Shown here: piece after piece, positions 34,867 through 42,515 of the stretch
How the letters are laid out: the number at the start of each line of letters is the position of its first letter
Numbering within the stretch: the first letter of the stretch is position 1
Source: Polyangiaceae bacterium
GTDB taxonomy: Bacteria > Myxococcota_A > Polyangia > Polyangiales > Polyangiaceae
Direction of reading: 5' to 3'
Length of the DNA stretch: 64,000 bases
Assembly: GCA_025936115.1 (NCBI GenBank)
Contig: JAICTZ010000001.1
Location: forward strand, 432,132-496,131
Translations under genes and position numbers: made by a program
The notes under the pieces: generated by a model
Told to the model about the DNA's origin: nothing
Databases searched by the model: none
What the model saw: only the letters and a program-made list of their open reading frames with translations

Positions 34867-35679
34867 CTACAGCACCGGCTGTTTGAGCATACCGTAGGCG
34901 AGCGACGCCTCGAAACCCTTACGCACGGCGAGAATCGCGAGCCGTCGATTGGCCGCGGCCTTCACGTCTTTCACGAGCGGCGCGTTCTCGGCGTGGGCGA
35001 AGACCCCCGTGATTTGCCCGGGACGCACCCCCGACTTTTCGAGCACGCCTCGCGCGCGGTCGGCGCGCTCGAAGGACAACGTCCAGTTGCTGCGCGTCGA
35101 ACCCACGGGGAACGGCCGGCCGTCGGTATGACCGTGCACCTGCAGCTGATTGTCGAGCTTCGCGAGGATGGGGCCGAGCTCGGTCAGGATCTTCACGAGC
35201 GGCGGCTTGAGCTCGGCGCTCGACAGATCGAAAATGAGATCCTCGCCGCCGTCCATGATTTGAACGAGCAGTCCGAATTCCGTGACGGTCACCTGAATGT
35301 GGCTGGCAAGCGCCGCGAATTCCTTATCGTTGCCCTCGAGCGCGGCGAGCTGCTTTCGGATGTGGGACTCGGCGTCGTGCAGCCGTTGGTCTTCGCTCGG
35401 CGTGGCGTCCGTACCCTTCACGTCGAGGAAGCCTTTGTCTTCGACGCCGGTGCCGCCGGAGAGCACGGAGTTCGACCCGGCGAGCACGCCGGTGCGGAAG
35501 TACTGCGAGATGCGCTGGCGCGTCGATTGATCGGTCTGCGACAAGAGCCACAGCACGATGAAGAGCGCCATCATGGCGGTGACGAAGTCGGCATAGGCGA
35601 CCTTCCAGGCGCCGCCGTGGTGGCCGGCGTGGCCCTTCACCTTCTTGACGATGATGATGGGATGGTCGTCGCGCTTCAT
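34867..35679 (-). CDS. motB: flagellar motor stator protein MotB
   Basis: A 270-residue stator subunit. The cytoplasmic start is basic (IIIVKKVKGHAGHHGG). The single span AYADFVTAMMALFIVLWLL carries the proton-conducting Asp31. After a plug and linker comes an OmpA-like peptidoglycan-binding domain from about residue 145 (LQVHGHTDGRPF, NWTLSFERADRARGVLEKSG, NRRLAILAVRKG). With MotA it forms the ion channel that drives the flagellar rotor. The ATG overlaps the motA stop by 4 nt (35676-35679). Confidence 0.92.
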   Translation of the reverse strand: MKRDDHPIIIVKKVKGHAGHHGGAWKVAYADFVTAMMALFIVLWLLSQTDQSTRQRISQYFRTGVLAGSNSVLSGGTGVEDKGFLDVKGTDATPSEDQRLHDAESHIRKQLAALEGNDKEFAALASHIQVTVTEFGLLVQIMDGGEDLIFDLSSAELKPPLVKILTELGPILAKLDNQLQVHGHTDGRPFPVGSTRSNWTLSFERADRARGVLEKSGVRPGQITGVFAHAENAPLVKDVKAAANRRLAILAVRKGFEASLAYGMLKQPVL

Positions 35680-36536
35680 GACGACTTCTTGAGCTCTTGG
35701 AACGCCTTCTCGAGCTCTTCGATCGAAGGCCGTTCGTCCGTGAAGATCGCGCGCCGGCCGAATTCGATCGAGAGCGCCGGTGTCGTGCCGCGCGCCGCCG
35801 CGAGCAGGGCTTCCTTGATGCAGCCGAGGTAGCGGCCCTCCGCCGCGTCCTGGACCTCGACGTTGTTGGCGATGGGGCCGACGACGCCGTAACAGAGCAG
35901 GATGCCGAGGAAGGTGCCGACGAGCGCCGCGCCGACGTGATGCCCGATTTCTTCGGGGCCACCGTCGAGGTGCGCCATGGTGATCACGATACCGAGCACG
36001 GCTGCGACGATGCCGAGGCCGGGCAGCGCGTCGCCCGTGCCGCGCAGGAGCGCGACGGGCGCGTGTTGTTCTTCGTGGTGCGTCTCGAGCTCGGCGTCGA
36101 AGAGTTGCGCGAGATCGCTCGCCGGACAGCCGTCCACGAGCTGCTTCAAGCCCTCGACCAAGAAGTCCATCGGGTGGTGACGCTTGACGACGCTCGGATA
36201 CTTCGCGAAAAGCGCGCTCTTGTCGCGCTCGTTGACGTGGTTTTCGAGCGCCAGAATGCCTTCACGGCGCATGATGCCGAAGAGCTCGTAGAGCAGCTTC
36301 AAGAGGTCGAGATAGTCCTGCTTGGTGGGACTCGAGTCCTTGAACCCGCGCTTGAGCGCGCCGATCAAGCGCGCGCGCGCCTTGCCGGGCGCCGAGGAGA
36401 GTATGGACCCGACGGCGGCACCGCCGATGACGATGAGCTCGTTGGGTTGGATCAGAACCGCGAACGGACCCCCCGCCATGGCGAAGCCGCCGAGGACAGC
36501 GGCTAGAACGACGACGATACCGAGGATGGATGACAA
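35676..36536 (-). CDS. motA: flagellar motor stator protein MotA
   Basis: A 286-residue protein with four membrane helices (residues 3-22, 32-50, and a pair about 170-225). The large cytoplasmic loop holds the charged rotor-contact region (IMRREGILALENHVNERDKS). The conserved proline motif lies in DALPGLGIVAAVLGIVITM. It is the A subunit of the stator that surrounds MotB. It is translated in series with motB (ATGA overlap) and lies 36 bp downstream of the GH73 gene, so a GH73-motA-motB operon is likely. Confidence 0.92.
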   Translation of the reverse strand: MSSILGIVVVLAAVLGGFAMAGGPFAVLIQPNELIVIGGAAVGSILSSAPGKARARLIGALKRGFKDSSPTKQDYLDLLKLLYELFGIMRREGILALENHVNERDKSALFAKYPSVVKRHHPMDFLVEGLKQLVDGCPASDLAQLFDAELETHHEEQHAPVALLRGTGDALPGLGIVAAVLGIVITMAHLDGGPEEIGHHVGAALVGTFLGILLCYGVVGPIANNVEVQDAAEGRYLGCIKEALLAAARGTTPALSIEFGRRAIFTDERPSIEELEKAFQELKKSS

Positions 36537-36572
36537 TTCCGGATTCCTAGAACGGGCGAGTTGGGAGTTCGA

Positions 36573-37385
36573 TTAGGTGAGGGCTTTCGCGCGCTCCTGC
36601 TCATCTGTAGGTGCAGCCAGGATGCGAAGCGCGGCGCGCAGGACGTGATCGCTGAAGTCGGCGGTCGCGACGAAGGGACTCGCGCCGACGCCGTCGCTGC
36701 CTGTCGCTCCACGCACGGGGAAAGCCTGCGCGTAGTCGAGCGGCAGCGTGGGCAGCGCGGCGGTGCTCGAGCTCGCGAACTCGAGCGACGCCGGGCCCAC
36801 CTGACGCGCTATTTGCGTGACGGAGCGCGTGTAGGCGCCTTCATCACCCGTGAAGTAGCCGGCTTGTTTGAGCGCGTGCACCGTGGCCGCCGGATCGCCA
36901 TTTTGCGCGGCGGCGAGCGCGCCGGGAAACCGCGATTTCAAGAGCGAAACGTAGTCGCGCGCGCCTTCCTCCGCCGTGCGATAGGCGCGAAAGCTGTCCG
37001 TGATCGTGCGCTCGCTCGCGCCCCAGCCTTCGTGCGTGCGCTGAGCTACGGAGAGTCCCGACGGGCCGCTGCCTTTGATGCCGGCAAAGTTGTAGTTGAA
37101 CATCGAGGCGCCGTGGCCCGTTTCGTGCGCCCACTGCGCCGTGAGGATGGCGACCGTCTCCGGCTTCGGTTTTTCCCCCGTGACGTGCTCGAGCGCGTCG
37201 CCGATGAGCGAGCTTGCTTGCTCCGCCGTCAGCGGCGTACGTACGGGCTCCACGACTCCGGGCCGTTCCGCGACCGAGGCGTCTGCTACGGCGACATCGA
37301 ACGAGCCCGAAGCACGCGACGGCTGCACGAGCGTGCTTTCGGTCGGTCGACTCAGACCCGGGATGAGCGCCACAGCGGACGACAT
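36573..37385 (-). CDS. GH73 glucosaminidase, flagellar-type muramidase (FlgJ-like)
   Basis: A 270-residue protein. After about 70 residues without a clear fold comes a GH73 domain: PETVAILTAQWAHETGHG (catalytic-type Glu), FNYNFAGIKG, RTHEGWGASERTITDSFRAY and DYVSLLKSRFPGAL. GH73 enzymes cut the glycan chain; in flagellate bacteria the FlgJ version opens peptidoglycan for the rod. There is no Sec signal, so export by the flagellar apparatus is possible. The start is ATG 37385; another ATG at 37448 adds 21 residues (MKSAVGALRR). It lies back to back with flgF and leads into motA-motB. Confidence 0.78.
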   Translation of the reverse strand: MSSAVALIPGLSRPTESTLVQPSRASGSFDVAVADASVAERPGVVEPVRTPLTAEQASSLIGDALEHVTGEKPKPETVAILTAQWAHETGHGASMFNYNFAGIKGSGPSGLSVAQRTHEGWGASERTITDSFRAYRTAEEGARDYVSLLKSRFPGALAAAQNGDPAATVHALKQAGYFTGDEGAYTRSVTQIARQVGPASLEFASSSTAALPTLPLDYAQAFPVRGATGSDGVGASPFVATADFSDHVLRAALRILAAPTDEQERAKALT

Positions 37386-37567
37386 TCGTACGCGACGTTC
37401 GCAAGAAGCAGGCCAAATGCGCCTCAGCGCGCCGACGGCACTTTTCATCGTCTCGAAGCGAGGCACGCCGCCACCGAGCTGACCGCGCGGTGTCAAGCCG
37501 CCGACGCTACACACGTCCCCTGACACGTCGCGCGCGGGAACTCCGAAGAGGCACGAGGATATCGCTA

Positions 37568-37584
37568 CTGGCACCCGCCTTGCT
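37568..37584 (+). promoter_or_regulatory. sigma54 (-24/-12) promoter for flgF
   Basis: CTGGCACCCGCCTTGCT fits the YTGGCACG-N4-TTGCW consensus. GG and GC are separated by exactly 10 nt, and only the base after TGGCAC deviates. The expected start site is near 37595, about 32 bp ahead of the flgF ATG at 37627, leaving room for a ribosome-binding site. Confidence 0.7.
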
Positions 37585-37626
37585 TTGAGGAAGCCCGGAG
37601 CCGAAGCAGAAGCGAGGAATGTCGAA

Positions 37627-38367
37627 ATGAGCACCGGTATCTGGGCGGCAGCATCGGGGATGGTCGGGCAACAAGCGGCGCTCGACGTCGCGGCCGGCAA
37701 CATCGCCAATGCGAACACGCCGGGGTTTCGTGCCGATCGCTCGCTCTTTCGCCAGACGCTCGTCGCCGCCAACAACCGCGCGGCCCCGACGCTCGCGCTC
37801 CGTTACTCGGTGGCGCGCACGGTCGAACCTGACCGCCGGCAAGGTCAGATGGCACAAACGGGGCACCCGCTCGACGTGGCGCTGCGCGACCCGAACGCGC
37901 TCTTCGTCGTGAGCACTCCCAACGGCGAACGCTACACGCGCGCCGGCAACTTCCAGCTCCGTACCGACGGCAAGCTCGTGACGGCCGGCGGTGACCTCGT
38001 GCTCGGCCCCAATCACAAGCCCCTGTCGGTGGCGACCGACGCGGGCGCCGTGCGCATTGGTCCGACGGGTGAGCTCGAAGTGAACGGCGAAAGCACGGGC
38101 CAAAGGCTGCTGACCGTGACGTTCCCGCGACCGGAAGGGCTCGTGAAGGAAGGCGCGGTGCTCTTGCGCTCACAAAACGCGGGCCGGCCGGTGGCGCGCG
38201 ATCCCGAGCTCATGACCGAGACGCTCGAGCTCTCCAACGCTTCCGCGCTCGACGGCATGACTTCGCTCGTCACGGCGTCGCGCGAGTTCGAGATGATGTC
38301 GCGAGTCGTCGAAGCCTTCAGCGACATCGAGCGCCGCTCGGCGACCGACATCATGTCGCCGAAGTAG
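37627..38367 (+). CDS. flgF: flagellar basal-body rod protein FlgF
   Basis: A 246-residue axial protein of the FlgF/FlgG family. The N-terminal helix is GIWAAASGMVGQQAALDVAA with NIANANTPGFRADR, the standard rod-protein motif. A middle beta domain has RYTRAGNFQLRTDGKLVTAGG and a C-terminal helix TETLELSNASALDGMTSLV and ASREFEMMSRVVEAF. The length and the RxGxF variation favour FlgF (proximal rod) over FlgG, which is usually about 260 residues. The start is ATG 37627. A sigma54 promoter lies about 45 bp upstream. No other rod gene is adjacent, which is unusual, since flgF and flgG are normally paired. Confidence 0.87.
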   Translation: MSTGIWAAASGMVGQQAALDVAAGNIANANTPGFRADRSLFRQTLVAANNRAAPTLALRYSVARTVEPDRRQGQMAQTGHPLDVALRDPNALFVVSTPNGERYTRAGNFQLRTDGKLVTAGGDLVLGPNHKPLSVATDAGAVRIGPTGELEVNGESTGQRLLTVTFPRPEGLVKEGAVLLRSQNAGRPVARDPELMTETLELSNASALDGMTSLVTASREFEMMSRVVEAFSDIERRSATDIMSPK

Positions 38368-38504
38368 GATAGTGGGCGCCGGCTGGAGGGACGGAATGTG
38401 CTTAATCGACGCTCGCCTCGTGCCGTTTCGTCGATGGGCAACGTGTGTCCAGAAGAGCTTCGACAAATGAAGATCGAGAGTCGTGAGCGAGTACGGGAGG
38501 CGCG

Positions 38505-39728
38505 GTGAAGCGCATCCTCTTCGTCGACGACGACGCGAGCGTGCTCGACGCCCTGCGCAATCTCTTGCGCAAGCGCCGCAACGAATGGGACATGGTGTTC
38601 GCCGTCGGCGGGCACGAGGCCCTCGCGGAGCTCGACAAGGCCGCCAGCGGCCAAGCGGCGTTCGACGTGGTCGTCACCGACATGCGCATGCCCGGCATGG
38701 ACGGCGCGGAGCTGCTCAAGCGCGTGCGCGACCATTTTCCAGGCACGGCGCGCATCGTGCTGTCCGGCCACGCCGAACGGGACGCGGTCGTGCGCGCGCT
38801 GCCCGTGACGCACCAGTTCTTGAACAAGCCGTGCGACGCCGCGATGCTGCGCAGCGTCGTCGAACGCACCTGCAATCTGCAGGCGCTACTGCAGAACGAA
38901 GCCACGCGCAGCGTGATCGGCAAGCTCGATCGACTGCCCTCCCCGCCCGCCACGTACCTCCGGCTCACGGAAGCGATGACCGACCCGAAGGTCACCTCGA
39001 AGGCCATCGCCGCCATCGTCGAAGAGGATCCGGCCATGACGGTGAAGGTCCTGCAGCTCGTCAATTCCGCGTATTTCGGCCTCGCGCACGCGGCGACCTC
39101 GGTCAACCAAGCCGTGACCTACCTCGGTCTCGAGGTGTTGCGCGCACTCACGTTGAGCGCGCACGTCTTCAGCACCGCGGAGGGCACGAGCATCTGTCGA
39201 GCTGCGCTCGACGAAATCCAGCGCAGCTCGCTCGCCACGGCGACGATCGCCAAGCGCATGCTGAAGAATCGCGAGCTCGCCAACGACGCGTTCACGGCCG
39301 GTATCATCCATGACGTGGGGCGCATCGTGATCGCGCTCGCGCTGCCGGACAAACATCGTGAAATCGGCGTGCGTGCCAAGGAGGACACGCGCGCCGAGTG
39401 CAGCATCGAACACGAAGTGCTCGGCGTGACGCACGCCGAGGTCGGCGCCTACCTCCTCGGCGTCTGGGGTCTCCCCTTTTCCATCGTCGAAACGACGGCG
39501 TTCCATCACGCACCGAGCGGAGCCGCGAACGAGGCACCGGACGTGCTCGCCGCCGTCCACCTCGCGGACGCCGTCGTGCACGCCGACGAGCCGGGTGAGT
39601 CGGAGCTCGATCGCGCGTTCCTCGAGCGCGTCGGGCTCGCGTCCGAAATCGACGCCTGGCGGACGGCTGCCGCCGACTATTTCGCTCGCCTCGGCGCCGC
39701 AGCCCCGCGCCGGGTGGCAAACGGTTAA
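38505..39728 (+). CDS. response regulator with HDOD output domain
   Basis: A 407-residue protein. Residues 1-120 are a receiver (ILFVDDDASVLDAL, phospho-acceptor Asp59 in VVVTDMRMPGMDG, NKPCD lysine loop). Residues about 135-330 are an HDOD domain (KLDRLPSPPATYLRL, MTVKVLQLVNSAYFGLAHAA, LGLEVLRALTLSAHVF, FTAGIIHDVGRIVIALALP). HDOD domains act as signalling scaffolds rather than phosphodiesterases. The GTG start has an ideal GGAGG behind it. The stop is only 2 bp before the next response-regulator gene, so the pair is one transcription unit next to flgF. Confidence 0.85.
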   Translation: MKRILFVDDDASVLDALRNLLRKRRNEWDMVFAVGGHEALAELDKAASGQAAFDVVVTDMRMPGMDGAELLKRVRDHFPGTARIVLSGHAERDAVVRALPVTHQFLNKPCDAAMLRSVVERTCNLQALLQNEATRSVIGKLDRLPSPPATYLRLTEAMTDPKVTSKAIAAIVEEDPAMTVKVLQLVNSAYFGLAHAATSVNQAVTYLGLEVLRALTLSAHVFSTAEGTSICRAALDEIQRSSLATATIAKRMLKNRELANDAFTAGIIHDVGRIVIALALPDKHREIGVRAKEDTRAECSIEHEVLGVTHAEVGAYLLGVWGLPFSIVETTAFHHAPSGAANEAPDVLAAVHLADAVVHADEPGESELDRAFLERVGLASEIDAWRTAAADYFARLGAAAPRRVANG

Positions 39729-39730
39729 CC

Positions 39731-40933
39731 ATGGAACATAAAGGTCGCCCCAAAGTCCTGTGCGTCGACGACGAACCCAACGTCTTGGAGGGGCTCGCGC
39801 TGCACTTGCGCCGGCGCTACGACGTGACGACCGCGAACAACGCAGCCGCGGCCCTCAAGCTCATCACCGACGGCGGGAGCTTCACCGTCGTCATGAGCGA
39901 CATGCGCATGCCGGGCATGGACGGCGCCGAGCTCTTGAGCCGCGTGCGCGAGGTCGCGCCCAATAGCGTGCGCATCCTGCTGACGGGCCAAGCCGAAATG
40001 AAGTCGGCGATCGCCGCCATCAATCAGGGCCAGATCTTCCGCTTTCTCACCAAGCCCTGTCCGCCCGTGGACCTCTTGGCGGCGTTCGACGCGGCGGTCG
40101 ATCAACACCGCTTGATGACGACGGAGCGCGTGCTGCTCGAACAGACGCTGCGCGGCAGCATCAAGACGCTCGTCGACGTGCTGTCGCTCACGAGCCCGGC
40201 TGCGTTCGGTCGCGCGAACCGCGTCAAAACCCGCGTCGTCGAGCTCGCCAAGAAGCTCGCCGTCCCCGACCAATGGCAGGTCGAAGTCGCCGCCATGCTC
40301 GGCGAGCTCGGAGCCATCACGCTCCCGCCGGAAGTGATCGAGCGCTTGCACAACGGTTCGGACCTCAGCGAAGCCGAACAGAAGATGGTGGCCCGGATGC
40401 CGGACGTCACCGACCAGCTCTTGCAGAATATTCCACGGCTCGAGCCGGTGCGCGCCATGCTCACGCGGGCCGCCAAAGCCGTCCGTCACAGCGAGCCGCT
40501 CAGCGACGACCCGTCGCTCCGCACCATCGAACTCGGGGCACGCCTCCTGCGCATTGCCGTGGACTTCGACGTGCTCGAAATGCAGGGTCACGCGCCCGCG
40601 CTCTGCATCGACACGATGCGTGGCCGCGGCGACCGCTACGACACCGGCATCCTCGAAACCTTCGCCGCGCTCTACGGCACGAGCACGGTCGGACAAGACA
40701 TGGTGCGTGAGCTGGCTCTGGCGCAGCTCAAAGTCGGCATGGTCTTCGTCGAAGATCTGCGGCTCCTGAACGGCGCGCTGCTCTGCGCGCGCGGCTACGA
40801 AGTGAACGCGAGCTTCCTCGAGCGCGCCCGCAATTTCCGTCCCGGCTCCGTCAAAGAGCCGATCCGCGTCCTCGTACGCGGCACGTCGGGCACGAGCGGT
40901 CGCTTCGATCTGGGCGCGCCAGCCTCGGGCTGA
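39731..40933 (+). CDS. response regulator with degenerate HD-type output domain
   Basis: A 400-residue protein. The receiver (residues 5-125) has VLCVDDEPNVLEGL, Asp57 in VVMSDMRMPGMDGAEL and LTKPCPPVDLL. The second part (about 140-380) follows the layout of RpfG-like HD-GYP regulators. However, where those carry the HD metal motif this one has AMLGELGAITLPPEV, so the His-Asp pair is gone and no GYP is seen. It is probably a non-catalytic signalling domain. Two bp separate it from the HDOD regulator gene, and its stop is 5 bp from the convergent sigma54 activator gene. Confidence 0.78.
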   Translation: MEHKGRPKVLCVDDEPNVLEGLALHLRRRYDVTTANNAAAALKLITDGGSFTVVMSDMRMPGMDGAELLSRVREVAPNSVRILLTGQAEMKSAIAAINQGQIFRFLTKPCPPVDLLAAFDAAVDQHRLMTTERVLLEQTLRGSIKTLVDVLSLTSPAAFGRANRVKTRVVELAKKLAVPDQWQVEVAAMLGELGAITLPPEVIERLHNGSDLSEAEQKMVARMPDVTDQLLQNIPRLEPVRAMLTRAAKAVRHSEPLSDDPSLRTIELGARLLRIAVDFDVLEMQGHAPALCIDTMRGRGDRYDTGILETFAALYGTSTVGQDMVRELALAQLKVGMVFVEDLRLLNGALLCARGYEVNASFLERARNFRPGSVKEPIRVLVRGTSGTSGRFDLGAPASG

Positions 40934-40938
40934 CGGGT

Positions 40939-42336
40939 TTAGTTCCGGCCCGAGCCCCGCGGGCGCGGAATGCCGAGCAGGGCGAGCTTTCGGACGAGTG
41001 TGCGCCGGGGCATCTGGAGCCAATCTGCAGCGCGGGTCTGGTTGCCCTGACAGGTGGCGAGCGCGGCCAAGATGCGTTTGCGTTCGGAGTGCTGGGCGTC
41101 GGACAAAGCCAGCGCTTCGGAGCTCGGCGGAACCGTGGGCGACCAGCTATCGGATGGCGGCTCCGCGCCCATGTCCGCGCTCTCGAGCGCGAGATCGAAT
41201 GGTTCGATGATCGAGCGCTTCGTCGTCAATACGGCGCGCTCCACCACATTGCGCAGCTCTCGCACATTGCCGCGCCACGCGTGAGCGCATAAATGCGCGA
41301 GCGCGGCGGCACTAAAGGACGGCAATGGCTGACCCGTCTGGCCGCAGAGCGTGCTGGCGAAATGCATGACGAGCGGCTCGATATCTGCCGGCCTCTGGCG
41401 TAACGGCGGTACACGCACGATGGCGCCCGCGAGGCGGAAGTAGAGATCCTCTCGAAACGCGCCGCGGGCTACGTCCGCTCGCAGATCGCGGTTGGTTGCG
41501 GCGACGAACCGCACGTCGATCGATCGAGCGCGAACCGCACCAATACGGGTCACCTCCCGAACCTCGAGCACCCGCAGGAGCTTGGCCTGAGCGGCGAGCG
41601 GCAACTCCGCGACTTCGTCCAGGAACACCGTGCCGCCGTGACCAGCCTCGAACAACCCCGGGCGCGCGTGGTTGGCCCCCGTGAACGCACCGCGTTCGTG
41701 GCCGAACAGCTCGCTTTCCAACAGCGAAGGGCTGAGGGCCGCGCAATTGATGCGGACGAACGGGCTCGCGCCCCTCGTCCCCGAATGGCGATGGAGGCTC
41801 TCTGCGACGAGCTCCTTGCCGACGCCGGTTTCGCCGACGATCAGCACGGTCAAGTTGCTCGCCGCGACGCTGGCGATCAAATCGTAAATGGGCCGCATCG
41901 CTGGATCGCGCGAGACGAGAGCGCCGGTCTCCTCCGCCGGCGTGCCCACGTCCGTCGCGTGAGGGCGCAGCTCACCTCGGTTACGCGGTTGTAATAGCAG
42001 GATCGACCCGCCGATCTGCACTGAATCGCGCGGACCGAGCGGCGCCGGTTTGCGCGCCGGTAGGCGCGCCCCACTGATCAGCGTCCCGTTGCGGCTGCCG
42101 AGGTCCTCGATACAGATATCGGCCGCGACGCGCAGCACGGCATGCCGACGCGAAGCCGCGGGATCGCTCAGCACGATATCGCAATCTTCTCCACGACCCA
42201 CGGTCAACGTGCCGTGGGGCTGCAGCGCATGACGCGTCATGCAGCGTTGTTCGAGCACGACGAGATCCATGTGGCCGAACGCATGCCCCCCTAGAACGTC
42301 GGTCTGCGTTCCACTCGCCGATTGAGTCTCACCCAT
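40939..42336 (-). CDS. FHA-domain sigma54-dependent transcriptional activator
   Basis: A 465-residue regulator. Residues about 30-115 are an FHA domain (GTLTVGRGEDCDIVLSDPAA, SRRHAVLRV, LGSRNGTLISG), which binds phosphothreonine. Residues about 135-370 are the AAA+ core, with Walker A GETGVGKE, the sigma54-contact loop GAFTGA, and Walker B GGTVFLDEVAEL. The C-terminus is a Fis-type helix-turn-helix (NQTRAADWLQMPRRTLVRKL). It is divergent from a Ser/Thr kinase gene; an FHA reader beside a kinase suggests phosphorylation control. It could serve sigma54 promoters such as the one at flgF, but that is not shown. Confidence 0.9.
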   Translation of the reverse strand: MGETQSASGTQTDVLGGHAFGHMDLVVLEQRCMTRHALQPHGTLTVGRGEDCDIVLSDPAASRRHAVLRVAADICIEDLGSRNGTLISGARLPARKPAPLGPRDSVQIGGSILLLQPRNRGELRPHATDVGTPAEETGALVSRDPAMRPIYDLIASVAASNLTVLIVGETGVGKELVAESLHRHSGTRGASPFVRINCAALSPSLLESELFGHERGAFTGANHARPGLFEAGHGGTVFLDEVAELPLAAQAKLLRVLEVREVTRIGAVRARSIDVRFVAATNRDLRADVARGAFREDLYFRLAGAIVRVPPLRQRPADIEPLVMHFASTLCGQTGQPLPSFSAAALAHLCAHAWRGNVRELRNVVERAVLTTKRSIIEPFDLALESADMGAEPPSDSWSPTVPPSSEALALSDAQHSERKRILAALATCQGNQTRAADWLQMPRRTLVRKLALLGIPRPRGSGRN

Positions 42337-42515
42337 TGCGCGCGCTCTCCAGCTGGTCAGCAGTCCCTCAGCTCATCGCAAGGCTACCTATAACACGGGA
42401 GCGGCGCCTCGGCACCCTCGACAGCAGCGGAGCCGCGCCGCTCCGACTGGATGCTCCGGTGCCACGCAGGAGCACCTTGCAACGCGCGGGGGTCCACGTC
42501 GAAGATGCTCCAACG

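Noticed and set aside
37491..37496. TTGACA on the minus strand upstream of the GH73 gene as a sigma70 -35
   Set aside because: No acceptable -10 hexamer at 16-18 bp; the spaced sequence is GC-only.
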